Source of the DNA: DASPTT01 sp035623275
GTDB lineage: Bacteria > Actinomycetota > Acidimicrobiia > Acidimicrobiales > UBA8190
Length of the DNA: 37,883 nucleotides
Reading direction: 5' to 3'
Assembly: GCA_035623275.1 (NCBI GenBank)
Contig: DASPTT010000051.1
Span: 1-37,883 of the forward strand
Of this stretch, positions 23,045 through 32,024 are shown in pieces; within the stretch, counting starts at the first letter, position 1; each line of letters begins with the position of its first letter. The notes under the pieces were generated by a model. The model saw nothing but the letters and a program-made list of their open reading frames with translations, was not told the origin of the DNA and made no database searches. The position numbers were made by a program, and so were the translations under genes.

Positions 23045-25074
23045 TGCCCCGCCTCCACGCCGACGCGGCCCACGCCCGCCGGTGCGGACCCCGTGTCGCC
23101 GCCGTGTGCCTCGGCCGCCATGACCGCGACGGTGCTCCGCCTGCCTTCGGCCCACCGGCCCGCGGCCAGCCGGGCTGCCAGCCGGCGGAGCTGTCGGCCG
23201 TTCTCCACCACGACGCCGTCGGGGTTGCGCGCCACCATCACGGCACCGAGCCCGAAGAGGATGGCGGGAACCTCCAGCCAGCGGGTGGGCACGTAGGTCC
23301 GGAACACGGCCGGCAGCAGCGAGAAGACGAGGCCGGCGATGCCCGCGGCCAGGATGGAGCGGATCCCCAGGGTCACCACCACCGCCAGCCACACCAGGCC
23401 GGCGAAGGTCTCGTACGACGCCGGCTGGGCGACGCCGGCGTCGAGGGCGAGGAACCCGCCCCCCACGGCGGCGACGAACGCGGCGAGCGCACCGACGATG
23501 ATCTTGAGCTGCACGACGCTGAGACCGAGGGTGCGCGCCGCGGGCTCGCTGTCCCTGACGGCGGTGAGGGCCATGCCGCTCGTCGAGCGGCGCAGGTTGA
23601 CGATGAGCAGCGCGAACACCCCGAACACCGCCAGGGCCAGGTAGCAGAAGGCGAGGTCGCCCTTGGCGAAGCTGGGGCGGGCCAGGTCGACGCCGAGGCC
23701 TCCCTGGAGGAAGCGGTTCTGGTCGAAGACGAGCGTCTCGGCCAACAACCCGAAGGTGAGGGTGCCGAGGGCGACGTACAGCGGCCCGAGCCGGATGGTG
23801 AGGACGCCCATGACGGCGCCGACGACCGCGGCGACGACTCCCCCGAGGAGGAGCGCGACCAGCACCGGGAGGTGCCAGAGGGTGGCGAACTGGGCGGTGG
23901 CCAGCGCACCGACGCCGGCGAAGACGGCCTGCGACAGCCAGAGCATCCCGCCTTCGCCGGTCACCACGGTGAAGGTCAGGAAGGTGATCGAGAAGCACAG
24001 GCCGGTGGCCACCACGCCGAGCCAGAATGCGCTGCCGCTGAAGAGCAGCGGCACCAGCGCGAGGACGGCGAACGGCGCCAGGCGGGCGATCACGCCGCGT
24101 CTGGACACGGCGCCGACGTTGCCGGCCAAGGTCGTCGGCGTCTGGTTGGCGGGTCTGATGGCCTGGTCGAGGGGGCCGCCGGTGCCGTCACCCTCGGTTC
24201 CCGTGCTGGCCCGCACGGCATAGACGACCAGGAACACGAACATCACCGCGAAGGGGACGCTGGGCAGGATGTCGGCCGTCCACGCGCTGTTCACCGGCAG
24301 GTACTCGGTGATGATGTCGGTGAGCACGCCCATGGCCAGTGAGACGACGACCGCGCCCACGAGCGAGCGCAACCGGGCGGCCACCACGGCGGCGAAGGCC
24401 GCCGCCATGAGCGTGGTCATCCCGACGGTGGTCAGGCCGTTGGTCGGGGCCACCAGGATGCCTGCCAAGCCCGCGAGGGTGGCGCTCACCATCCAGGCCC
24501 CGAGGGCGACCCGCCCAGGGTTCGTCCCCGACAGCGAGGCCATGGCCTCGGAGTCGACGACGGCCCGCACCCGCAGGCCGACGTCCGTGAAGCGCAGGAC
24601 GACGGTGCCGAGCACCACCACCAGCAGCAGGAACCCGTAGGTCAGGAGCTGGTCGGTCGAGATGGGCGTCCCCAGGAAGTGGTACGGCGTGTCGCTCTGG
24701 AGCGCCAGACCGGGGGCCGCGGTGATCGTCTGGGTTCCCATGAGCATGTCGGCGACGGGGGGCAGCGCCACCGACAGACCGATGGTGGTGACCAGCTTGA
24801 CGAGCGTCGACTGGCCGCGGATGAACCGGAACAGCACCAGATAGAGCACGGCACCGAGGAGCGGACCGACGACGAGGATGGACACCGCGCCGGCCGTCGT
24901 GGTGGGCCAGCCGTGCTGCGAGTTGAGCCAGAAGTAGAAGCGGGCGACGACATAGGCCATCGATCCGAAGGCGAAGTTGAGGACGCCGGCCGACACGTAG
25001 GTGACGACGAGTCCCGTCGCCGCGATCGCGTAGATCGAACCCAATGCCAGTCCGGCCAAGACGTACTGCGTCAC
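23041..25074 (-). CDS. LivH-LivM fusion: double permease of a branched-chain-type ABC importer
   Basis: The GTG at 25074 (GGAG upstream, 6-nt spacing) gives 677 residues starting MTQYVLAGLALGSIYAIAATGLVVTYVSAGVLNFAFGSMAY, a classical LivH start. The LivH half spans about 1-290. It is followed by a charged cytosolic linker (about 290-320) and a LivM half with ITFLTFTVVTGEGGMLWLSQAVFAGVGALATAQ and the conserved SFAKGD...YLALAVFGVFALLIVNLRRSTSGMALTAVRDSEPAARTLGL loop. It is a membrane protein with well over ten predicted helices. A promoter with an operator lies 96-123 bp upstream. It is cotranscribed with livGF, livK, the thiolase fusion and TetR2. Confidence 0.93.
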   Translation of the reverse strand: MTQYVLAGLALGSIYAIAATGLVVTYVSAGVLNFAFGSMAYVVARFYFWLNSQHGWPTTTAGAVSILVVGPLLGAVLYLVLFRFIRGQSTLVKLVTTIGLSVALPPVADMLMGTQTITAAPGLALQSDTPYHFLGTPISTDQLLTYGFLLLVVVLGTVVLRFTDVGLRVRAVVDSEAMASLSGTNPGRVALGAWMVSATLAGLAGILVAPTNGLTTVGMTTLMAAAFAAVVAARLRSLVGAVVVSLAMGVLTDIITEYLPVNSAWTADILPSVPFAVMFVFLVVYAVRASTGTEGDGTGGPLDQAIRPANQTPTTLAGNVGAVSRRGVIARLAPFAVLALVPLLFSGSAFWLGVVATGLCFSITFLTFTVVTGEGGMLWLSQAVFAGVGALATAQFATLWHLPVLVALLLGGVVAAVVGAVMGVLTIRLGPLYVALGTLTFGLLAETLVFDQNRFLQGGLGVDLARPSFAKGDLAFCYLALAVFGVFALLIVNLRRSTSGMALTAVRDSEPAARTLGLSVVQLKIIVGALAAFVAAVGGGFLALDAGVAQPASYETFAGLVWLAVVVTLGIRSILAAGIAGLVFSLLPAVFRTYVPTRWLEVPAILFGLGAVMVARNPDGVVVENGRQLRRLAARLAAGRWAEGRRSTVAVMAAEAHGGDTGSAPAGVGRVGVEAGQ

Positions 25075-25169
25075 GGTGGACTCCGCTCCCCCCTCCCCCA
25101 CCGCCCGTGTCCCAGGGCGCCTGAGCCGCGGCACTCGCCAGAATCACGCTATGCAATGACGAGAATCTC

Positions 25170-25197
25170 ACTCTACCAATGTCGATATCGGCGTCAA
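25170..25197 (-). promoter_or_regulatory. Promoter of the transport operon with operator copy D
   Basis: Reading leftward, TTGACG (25197-25192) and TAGAGT (25175-25170) are 16 nt apart. The -35 box lies inside the palindrome TCGAT-ATCGGC-GTCAA (25182-25197), which has two mismatches to TTGACnnCGnnGTCAA and keeps the central CG. A bound regulator would compete directly with RNA polymerase for the whole liv-thiolase-TetR2 operon. Confidence 0.6.
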
Positions 25198-25231
25198 GAG
25201 CGCCATCCGACCCCTGACGCCGGGCGCGCGC

Positions 25232-26002
25232 CTACTTCGGCGGGAACCGCAGTGCCCCGTCGAGCCGGATGTTCTCCCCGTTGAGGTACGGGTTGCGGAC
25301 GATCGACTCGACCAGGAGGGCGAATTCCTCGGGCCTCCCCATGCGCTTGGGGAAGACGATGTCGCGTTCGAGGGTCTCGCGCACCCGGTCGGGCACGGAC
25401 AGCATGATCGGGGTGCCCATCGTCCCAGGCGCGATGGCGCAGACGCGCACCCCGATGGGCGCCAGGTCGCGGGCCATGGGCAGGGTCATGCCCAAGATGG
25501 CCGCCTTGGCCGAGCCGTAGGCCAGCTGGCCGGTCTGGCCCTCGATGCCGGCGATCGACGCGGTGTTGACCACGACCCCGCGCTGGCCGTCCCCGTCCGG
25601 CTCGTTGCCCGCCATGGCTGCGGCCACCAGCCGCGTCGTGTTGAACGTCCCGAAGGCGTTCATCTCCATGGTCTTGACGAACGAGTCCTTGTCGTGGGGC
25701 GTGCCGTCGCGCGACAGCGTCCGCCCGCCGCCGACCCCGCCGCCGGCCACGTTGACCAGCACGGAGAGGGGGCCGAGCGGACGCGCCGCCTCGATGGCGG
25801 CGGCGACGTCGGCGTCGTCGTTGGTGTCCCCGCCCACCGCGGCCACCCGGTCGCCGAGCTCCTCGGCCAGCTGCGCGGCCCGAGCACCGTCGCGGTCGAA
25901 GACCGCCACCCCCATCCCGATCTCGGCCAGATGGCGGACGGTGGCCGATCCCAGGCCCCCTGCGCCGCCCGTCACGATCGCCGAACGTCCCTGCAGGTCC
26001 AC
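25232..26002 (-). CDS. SDR, 3-hydroxyacyl-CoA dehydrogenase type II-like
   Basis: The 256-residue SDR has cofactor motif TGGAGGLG (11-18), ADH-like NVAGGG, S149 and Y162/K166 (AYGSAKAA). The overall shape (MDLQGRSAIVTGGAGGLGSATVRHL... GVRVCAIAPGTMGTPIM...VFPKRMGRPEEFALLVESIVRNPYLNGENIRLDGALR) matches the HSD17B10-type 3-hydroxyacyl-CoA dehydrogenases, which perform the third beta-oxidation step with NAD. The GTG start follows GGAGGGG. It diverges from the acyl-CoA dehydrogenase gene, with a perfect operator in the shared gap. It may also run on into the liv operon downstream. Confidence 0.88.
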   Translation of the reverse strand: MDLQGRSAIVTGGAGGLGSATVRHLAEIGMGVAVFDRDGARAAQLAEELGDRVAAVGGDTNDDADVAAAIEAARPLGPLSVLVNVAGGGVGGGRTLSRDGTPHDKDSFVKTMEMNAFGTFNTTRLVAAAMAGNEPDGDGQRGVVVNTASIAGIEGQTGQLAYGSAKAAILGMTLPMARDLAPIGVRVCAIAPGTMGTPIMLSVPDRVRETLERDIVFPKRMGRPEEFALLVESIVRNPYLNGENIRLDGALRFPPK

Positions 26003-26059
26003 GTCCCCTCCGTCGTCGATCCGGCCCGGTCGACCGGGCCCGGGGAGGGTAGGCGCAGG

Positions 26060-26075
26060 TTGACTGCGACGTCAA
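26060..26075. promoter_or_regulatory. Operator copy E: perfect TTGACnnCGnnGTCAA
   Basis: TTGAC-TGCGAC-GTCAA lies in the 152-bp divergent gap between the SDR (leftward) and the acyl-CoA dehydrogenases (rightward). Its two half-sites can serve as -35 boxes for both directions: TTGACT with TACGTT (26083-26088) 17 nt away rightward, and TTGACG with a weak TACCCT leftward. Confidence 0.7.
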
Positions 26076-26154
26076 TATCAGATACGTTGCCGCGCCGTCA
26101 ACGCCCAGGGAGGGAAGTCGCGGTCATGGCCGCAGTCAGCGCTTCGAGGCATCG

Positions 26155-27297
26155 ATGCTCTTCGAGCTGACGGCAGACCAGGAATTCCTCCGGGACACGA
26201 CGTCGAGGTTCCTCGCCGACCAGGTCCCGCCGAGCACCCTGCGCGCCCTGCGCGACGACCCTGCGGGCTACGACCCCGGGTACTGGCGGCGGGGGGCCGA
26301 GCTGGGCTGGACCTCGCTGCTCGTCGGCGAGGCACAAGGCGGGGGCAGCGTCAGCGGGCGTGCCCTGGTGGACGCCACCTTGCTCGCCCACGAATTCGGG
26401 CGCCACGCCGCGCCCGGGCCCTTCCTGCCGTGCAACCTCGTGGCCGGCGCCTTGAGCGACGCGCCGGCCGGGGACGGCGCCTCGCTGCTCGGGGACCTGC
26501 TCCAGGGGACGGCGGTGGCCGGCTGGTGCTTCGCCGAGGGCCACCCCACGGGCCACCTCCCCGACGGGCTCACCCTGCAGATCCGCGTCGAGGGCGACGA
26601 GGTCGTGGTCGACGGCGTGAAGCGCCCGGTCGAGTCGGCGGGGACGGCCAGCCACTTGCTCGTCACCGGGCGCACCGGCGACGGGCTCAGCCAGGTGCTG
26701 GTGCCGGCGGACGCGCCCGGGGTCACGCTCCGGCCGATGCACTCGATGGACCTCACCCGGCGCTTCTGGGTCGCCGCCTTCGAGCAGGTGCGCGTGCCGG
26801 TCACCGCGGTCGTGGGCGAGCCCGGTGCGGCAGGAGCGCAGGTGGTGCGCCAGCTGCGCCAGGCCCTCGTCCTGCTGTGCGCCGAGTCCGTGGGCGCCCT
26901 GCAGGCGGGCTTCGAGCTGACGAGCGAGTGGGTCTTCGACCGGTACTCGTTCGGAAGGCCGCTGGCGTCGTACCAGGAGATCAAGCACCGCTTCGCCGAC
27001 ATGAAGACCTGGCTCGAGGCGAGCAACGCCATCGCCGACGCGGCAGCGGTCGCGGTGGCCGACGACGCCGATGATGCGGCCGAGCTGGTGAGCGTGGCCA
27101 AGGCGTTCGTGGGGGACTACGGCGCCGAGCTGCTCCATGACTGCGTGCAGATGCACGGCGGCATCGGCGTGACGTTCGAGCACGACCTCCACCTGTACCT
27201 GCGGCGGGTGACCCTCGACCGCGCCCTGCTGGGCACGCCGCCCGACCACCGCCGGCTCGTCGCCGACCTCCTGGAGCGGCGAGAGGACGCCGCATGA
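26155..27297 (+). CDS. Acyl-CoA dehydrogenase, subunit 1 of a pair
   Basis: This 380-residue flavoprotein is of the acyl-CoA dehydrogenase fold: N-terminal helical domain (FELTADQEFLRDTTSRFLADQVPPSTLR), a shortened middle beta domain (GWCFAEGHPTG...) and a C-terminal domain with RYSFGRPLASYQEIKHRFADMKTWLEAS and CVQMHGGIGVTFEHDLHLYLRRV. ATG 26155 follows GAGG. It overlaps the next dehydrogenase gene by ATGA. In actinobacterial steroid degradation, such adjacent unequal genes encode alpha2beta2 enzymes (FadE26/27, FadE28/29 type). I infer the same here. It would introduce the alpha-beta double bond in a branched or ring-bearing acyl-CoA. Confidence 0.88.
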   Translation: MLFELTADQEFLRDTTSRFLADQVPPSTLRALRDDPAGYDPGYWRRGAELGWTSLLVGEAQGGGSVSGRALVDATLLAHEFGRHAAPGPFLPCNLVAGALSDAPAGDGASLLGDLLQGTAVAGWCFAEGHPTGHLPDGLTLQIRVEGDEVVVDGVKRPVESAGTASHLLVTGRTGDGLSQVLVPADAPGVTLRPMHSMDLTRRFWVAAFEQVRVPVTAVVGEPGAAGAQVVRQLRQALVLLCAESVGALQAGFELTSEWVFDRYSFGRPLASYQEIKHRFADMKTWLEASNAIADAAAVAVADDADDAAELVSVAKAFVGDYGAELLHDCVQMHGGIGVTFEHDLHLYLRRVTLDRALLGTPPDHRRLVADLLERREDAA

Positions 27298-28637
27298 GCC
27301 CCGAAGGCGTCATCGACGACCCGCTGGCGGTGTCGGCGCCGACCACGGGAGACGGCGCGGCCGAGCCCGTGGAGGACGTCGGGGGCTTCCGTCAGCGGGC
27401 GGCTGCCTGGGCGGCCGCCAACCTCCGGCCCGCGCAGCAGCGCCAGCTCGAGATCACGCTGCGCCACAAGCTGAACGAGGAGGAGGAGCTGGCGGAGATC
27501 GCCCGGGAGCGCGAACTGCAGCGCATGCTCTTCGACGCCGGCTTCGCCGGGGTGTGCGTGCCACGCGCCTACGGCGGCCAGGGGCTGACGCCCGCGCACC
27601 AGCGGGCGCTCAACGAGGCCTTCGAGGGCTACGAGTTCCCCGTATGGTTCCAGGTGCCGACCTTGTCGCCCTGCATGGCGGTGATCCTGGAGTTCGGCAC
27701 CGAGGAGCAGAAGCAGCGTCACATCCCCGCCATCCTGCGCGGCGAGGAGCTGTGGATGCAGCTCCTGTCCGAGCCCTCCGGCGGCTCGGACGTCGCCGGG
27801 GCCCTGACCACCGCCGTGCGCGACGGCGACCAGTGGATCCTGAACGGCTCGAAGATCTGGACCACCGGCGCGTGGTGGTCCGACTGGGGCCTGTGCCTGG
27901 CCCGGACGAACTGGGACGTGCCCAAGCACCGGGGGCTCACCGTCTTCATGCTGCCCCTGCGCCAGCAGGGGGTGGAGATCCACCGCATCGAGATGCTCAA
28001 CGGCAACCGGGAGTTCTGCCAGGAGTTCCTGACCGACGTCGTGGTCCCCGACACCGACCGCGTGGGGGACGTGGACCAGGGCTGGACGGTCGGTGTGCGC
28101 TGGATGTTCCACGAGCGGATGCTCTACGACTCGCCGCTGGTCACCTTCCCGGTCGGCGTGGTGCGGTCCGTCGGCGCCACCTCGCTGACCGACCTGGCCC
28201 GGGCCGTGGGGCGCCAGCACGACCCGACGGCCCGTGAGCTGATCGGCGAGGCCCGCATGCTCGACGTGGTGGCGGACAAGTTGGCGGACCGCATCGGGGG
28301 CGGCGTGCGCTCCGGGGCCGTCTCGGAGCAGGCCGCCGCCATCCCCCGCCTCTTCAAGGGGGTGAGCACGTCGAGGTTGCAGACCATCGCCTTCGACATC
28401 GCCGGCGGTGCGGGCGCTGCGTGGACCGAGGACGACGGCGCCGCGGCGGGCCGGGGCACCGACTTCCTCACGCGCCAGGTGTCGCAGATCGGCGGGGGCA
28501 CCACCGAGATGGCGCGCAACGTGATCAGCGAGCGCCTCCTCGGCATGCCACGCGAGCGCGCACTGGACCGCGACGTCCCTTTCCGCGACGTGCCCCGAGG
28601 CCCGTCGTCACGGCCCACGGCCGGCGGGTCGACGTGA
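27294..28637 (+). CDS. Acyl-CoA dehydrogenase, subunit 2 of a pair
   Basis: The 447-residue chain is the larger partner of the preceding gene, starting at the overlapping ATGA. FAD and substrate segments are visible: FAGVCVPRAYGGQGLTPAHQRALNEAF, LLSEPSGGSDVAGALTTAVRDGDQWILNGSKIWTTGAWW (the flavin-contacting W/T-rich strand) and SQIGGGTTEMARNVISERLLGMPRE at the C-terminus. There is an extra Asp/Pro-rich N-terminal tail of about 30 residues. With its partner it probably forms a heterotetramer. A 127-bp gap follows before the CoA-transferase. Confidence 0.88.
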   Translation: MSPEGVIDDPLAVSAPTTGDGAAEPVEDVGGFRQRAAAWAAANLRPAQQRQLEITLRHKLNEEEELAEIARERELQRMLFDAGFAGVCVPRAYGGQGLTPAHQRALNEAFEGYEFPVWFQVPTLSPCMAVILEFGTEEQKQRHIPAILRGEELWMQLLSEPSGGSDVAGALTTAVRDGDQWILNGSKIWTTGAWWSDWGLCLARTNWDVPKHRGLTVFMLPLRQQGVEIHRIEMLNGNREFCQEFLTDVVVPDTDRVGDVDQGWTVGVRWMFHERMLYDSPLVTFPVGVVRSVGATSLTDLARAVGRQHDPTARELIGEARMLDVVADKLADRIGGGVRSGAVSEQAAAIPRLFKGVSTSRLQTIAFDIAGGAGAAWTEDDGAAAGRGTDFLTRQVSQIGGGTTEMARNVISERLLGMPRERALDRDVPFRDVPRGPSSRPTAGGST

Positions 28638-28764
28638 GCGGCCGCCACCCGGGGACCCGAGGCCGGTGGTGGGCCGAGGTGAGTAGGATCCGCGTCGCTC
28701 CGAGGAGCCAGGGGGCGTCCGCCGGAGGCCGGATCACGGCGACGAGCCGTTCAGGAGGGGCTTC

Positions 28765-29976
28765 ATGACCGCAGTCATGCAGGGGGTTCGCATCCTCGAG
28801 GTGGCCGAGCAGACGTTCGTGCCGGCCGCGTCGGCGCTGCTCGCCGACTGGGGTGCCGAGGTGATCAAGATCGAGCACGTCGAGCGCGGCGACGCCATGC
28901 GCGGGCTGGCGTCCAGCGGCATCGCCGCCATCGGCGGTGGCGTGCACGTGCTGCTGGAGCACTCGAACCGGGGCAAGCAGAGCCTGGGGCTCGACCTGGC
29001 CTCGCCGCAGGGTGCCGACATCCTCCACAAGCTGGCCGCCACCTGCGACGTCTTCCTCACCAACAAGCTGGCGGGGGTGCGCAAGAAGCTCAAGATCGAC
29101 GTGGAGGACATCCGGGCGCACAACCCCAGCATCATCTACTGCCGCGGCAGCGGACAGGGCGAGCGCGGGCCCGACGCCGACAAGGGTGCGTACGACTCGC
29201 TGGCCTTCTGGAGCCGCGCCGCGGTGGCGGCCTCGATCATGCGCCAGGGGGACGAGCACGTGCCGGCGCCGCCGGGCCCCGGCTTCGGCGACTCCATCGG
29301 CGCCATGACCATCGCCGGCGGGATCATGGGCGCCCTCTACCACCGGGAGCGCACCGGCGAGGCGACGACGGTGGACATCTCCCTGCTCGCCTCAGGGCTG
29401 TGGGCCATGGGCCAGACCATCAGCCTGTCGCTGCAGCTCGACATGCCGTGGTCGATGCCCCCCGGCGACACCCCGCTGAACCCCCTCACCGGCAATTACC
29501 GCGCCAAGGACGGCTGGCTGATGCTCACCTGCCTGCAGGCGGGCAAGTACTGGCCCTCCGCCGCCGAGGTGATCGGGCGCCCGGAGCTGGCCACGGACCC
29601 CCGCTTCGCCGACCACGAGTCACTGCTCGCGAACAGCAAGGACGCGGTCGCCATCCTGCGGGAGGTGTTCGCGCAGCACACCGTGGCCGAATGGCGCGAG
29701 CGGCTCGAGAGCTTCACGGGCCAATGGGCGGTGGTGCAGAACACGCTCGAGGCCGCCAACGACCCTCAGTCGGTGGCGAACGACTACCTCCAGGACTGCA
29801 CCTCCGCCAGCGGCACGACGTACCGTCTCGTCACGGCCCCGGTGCAGTACGACGAGACGCCGGCGCCGGTGCGCCGGGCGCCGGAGTTCAACGAGCACGG
29901 TGACCAGATCCTGGCCGACCTGGGCTTCGACTGGGACGCCATCGTGGACCTCAAGGTGAAGGGCGTCGTCGCCTGA
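28765..29976 (+). CDS. CaiB/BaiF class III CoA-transferase
   Basis: This 403-residue family III CoA-transferase moves CoA from an acyl-CoA donor to a carboxylic acid acceptor through an aspartyl-CoA intermediate. The catalytic Asp is D144 in GAYDSLAFW. Other family blocks are MQGVRILEVAEQTFVPAASALLADWGAEVIKIE, NRGKQSLGLDL and GSGQGERGPDADKGAYD. A strong AGGAGGGG precedes the ATG. The 127-bp gap upstream shows no operator. It could activate the substrate with CoA recovered from a later intermediate, as an alternative to the synthetase at 9270. Confidence 0.92.
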   Translation: MTAVMQGVRILEVAEQTFVPAASALLADWGAEVIKIEHVERGDAMRGLASSGIAAIGGGVHVLLEHSNRGKQSLGLDLASPQGADILHKLAATCDVFLTNKLAGVRKKLKIDVEDIRAHNPSIIYCRGSGQGERGPDADKGAYDSLAFWSRAAVAASIMRQGDEHVPAPPGPGFGDSIGAMTIAGGIMGALYHRERTGEATTVDISLLASGLWAMGQTISLSLQLDMPWSMPPGDTPLNPLTGNYRAKDGWLMLTCLQAGKYWPSAAEVIGRPELATDPRFADHESLLANSKDAVAILREVFAQHTVAEWRERLESFTGQWAVVQNTLEAANDPQSVANDYLQDCTSASGTTYRLVTAPVQYDETPAPVRRAPEFNEHGDQILADLGFDWDAIVDLKVKGVVA

Positions 29977-30010
29977 CGCCGAGGATCAACGTGGAAAGGG
30001 AGAGAAGCTC

Positions 30011-30850
30011 ATGAGCACCTTCGACGCATTCGGCTACAAGGGGAAGCGGGTCCTGGTGGTCGGCGGCGCCACCGGCATGGGCGCGGCGACCGCGCAGCTG
30101 GCCCAGGACGCCGGCGCCGAGGTGGTGATCATGGACATCGCCGAGCCGACCCTGGCCGGAGCCAAGTACATCCACGTGAACCTGGCCGACAAGGACTCGA
30201 TCGACAAGGCCGTCGACGAGTGCGGCGGGCCCGTCCACGCCCTGTTCTCGTGCGCGGGGGTCGCCGACGGGACGCCGGGCATCGAGAAGATCAACTTCAT
30301 CGGCCACCGGCACATGATCGACCGCATGCTGGCCAAGGACATGCTGCCGCGGGGCTCGGCCATCGGCTTCATCTCGTCGGCGGCCGGGCTCGGGTGGGAG
30401 GCCAACCTGGAGCGCATCAAGGACTACTTGGCCACCCCCGACTTCGACTCGGCCGTGGCGTGGGTGGCGGAGAACGGCGGCGCCGACTACCTGTCCACCA
30501 AGCAGGCCATCTGCACGTACGTGTCGATGCAGGCCTTCCCGATGCTCAAGCGTGGCATCCGGATCAACGCCATCTGCCCCGGGCCCACCGACACCCCCCT
30601 GGCCCAGGCCAACAAGGAGATGTGGCTCGGCTTCGGCGCCGACTACCGCGAGGCGCTGGGCATCGAGGCCTCGACCCCCCTGGAGCAGGCCTACCCGCTC
30701 GTCTTCCTGTGCTCGGAGGCGGCGGCGGCGGTCAACGGCGTCATCCTCATCACCGACGCCGGCTACATGAGCTCGGGCGTCACGGAGTCGTTCCCCGCCG
30801 CCACGGACGCGGCCAACTTCCTGCTCGGCAGGTTCGACAAGCTCTCCTGA
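30011..30850 (+). CDS. SDR, 3-alpha-hydroxysteroid dehydrogenase/carbonyl reductase-like
   Basis: The 279-residue SDR has cofactor motif GGATGMG (18-24), D42 after strand beta-2 (MDIAEP; favours NAD), FSCAGVADG, S122/S123 and Y160/K164 in YLSTKQAI. A long insert between the Ser and Tyr (WEANLERIKDYLATPDFDSAVAWVAENGG) is characteristic of the 3-alpha-HSD/carbonyl reductase branch. This supports a ring-bearing substrate but does not prove it. It sits 34 bp after the CoA-transferase, preceded by a GGGAGAG region, and 4 bp before the next gene, so it is part of an operon from 28765 to at least 32746. Confidence 0.88.
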   Translation: MSTFDAFGYKGKRVLVVGGATGMGAATAQLAQDAGAEVVIMDIAEPTLAGAKYIHVNLADKDSIDKAVDECGGPVHALFSCAGVADGTPGIEKINFIGHRHMIDRMLAKDMLPRGSAIGFISSAAGLGWEANLERIKDYLATPDFDSAVAWVAENGGADYLSTKQAICTYVSMQAFPMLKRGIRINAICPGPTDTPLAQANKEMWLGFGADYREALGIEASTPLEQAYPLVFLCSEAAAAVNGVILITDAGYMSSGVTESFPAATDAANFLLGRFDKLS

Positions 30851-30854
30851 GGAT

Positions 30855-32024
30855 GTGACCGCCGCCCGCCCCTGTCCGTTCACCGCCCGTGCGAGGGCGG
30901 GCGACGTCGTGCTGGCCGAGTCCGGCGGCGCCGTGGTGGTCGAGGAGCCGGGGGCGCCACCGACGCTGTACTTCCCGGTCGCGGACCTCCGGCCCGCCGC
31001 GCTGGACGCGGCGGGCGACGGGGCACTGCGCCGCGTCGGCCCGGTCCCGCCCGCGCTGTCGAGCCTCGGGGCCTTCTCCGCCTTCGACCCCGCCGAGGTC
31101 ACCGTCGAGCTCCTCGACCCGAGCCCCGACGGGGACCCGCGCGGCGACACCACCAAGCGGTTCCCGGTGTGGGGCGACGCCCGCGACCTGTTCGACATCC
31201 TGGACGTGCGTGCGGAGGGTTCGGGCCGGTACCGCGGGGTGACGCGGGCGGACCGTCGCCGGTCGGTGGTCGAGGGGAGCCAGATGCTCGGCCAGGCCGT
31301 CGTCGCCGCCGGCCGCCAGTCGCCGGGACGGCGCTGCGTGTCGGCGCACATGGCGTTCCTGCGCGCCGCCGATCCCGCCGAGGGGCTGGTCTTCGACCTG
31401 GAGGAGCTGAGCGCCGGCCGGAGCTTCGTCGCTCTCGCCTGCCGGGTGGGCCAAGGGGCCGCCCGCTGCGCCGCCGGCCAGCTCCTGCTCGACGCCGGCG
31501 CGCCGGACGTCCTGCGCCACGAGGTCGAGGCGCCGGCCGTCCCCGGCCCCTACGAGTGCCCGCCCTACGACATGTCGGTCACGGGCCGCGACATCCGGGT
31601 GGTCGGCGGGGCCTACACGGACGCCGCCGACGCGCCGGTCGGGCCGCCCGAGCTCGATGCATGGGTCCGGTTCCGCGAGGTGCCCGACGACCGGTGCCTG
31701 CACGCCGGTCTGCTGGCGCAGTTCACCGGGCACATGGCCATCGCCGCCGCGCTCCGCCCGCACGCGGGGCTCGGGCAGGACCAGGCCCACCGGACACTGT
31801 CGACGGCGATCAACGCCATCACCATCGCCTTCCATCGCGAGGTGCGGGCCGACCGCTGGTTGCTGTACCACCACGTGTCCACCTTCGCCGGGGACGGCAT
31901 GACCCATGCCGAGTGCCGGGTCCACGACGAGGACGGCGCGCTGGTCGCCTCCTTCGGCGTCGACGCCATGGTGCGCGCCTTTCCGTCCGGGACCCCCGCG
32001 ATGGACGAGCGGAGCACGCTGTGA
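30855..32024 (+). CDS. Fusion of a DUF427 domain with a TesB-like thioesterase
   Basis: This 389-residue protein has two parts. Residues about 12-100 form a DUF427 (PF04248) domain: AGDVVLAESGGAVVVEEPGAPPTLYFPVADL. Residues about 112-389 form a double-hotdog TesB domain: RRSVVEGSQMLGQAVVAAG, RCVSAHMAFLRAA, WVRFREVPDD, FHREVRADRWLLYHHVSTFAGDG. Aligned by eye with E. coli TesB, the catalytic Gln position (VASTVQEGVMR) reads VASFGVDAMVR, and the catalytic Asp before FHR is also absent. Hydrolytic activity is therefore doubtful, and a binding role is possible. The GTG at 30855 follows GAGG closely. The 3' end overlaps a second DUF427 gene by GTGA. Confidence 0.8.
   Translation: MTAARPCPFTARARAGDVVLAESGGAVVVEEPGAPPTLYFPVADLRPAALDAAGDGALRRVGPVPPALSSLGAFSAFDPAEVTVELLDPSPDGDPRGDTTKRFPVWGDARDLFDILDVRAEGSGRYRGVTRADRRRSVVEGSQMLGQAVVAAGRQSPGRRCVSAHMAFLRAADPAEGLVFDLEELSAGRSFVALACRVGQGAARCAAGQLLLDAGAPDVLRHEVEAPAVPGPYECPPYDMSVTGRDIRVVGGAYTDAADAPVGPPELDAWVRFREVPDDRCLHAGLLAQFTGHMAIAAALRPHAGLGQDQAHRTLSTAINAITIAFHREVRADRWLLYHHVSTFAGDGMTHAECRVHDEDGALVASFGVDAMVRAFPSGTPAMDERSTL

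Noticed and set aside
26086..26102. CGTTG-CCGCGCC-GTCAACG near operator E as a second copy
   Set aside because: The half-site spacing does not fit the N6 rule, so it was not counted.
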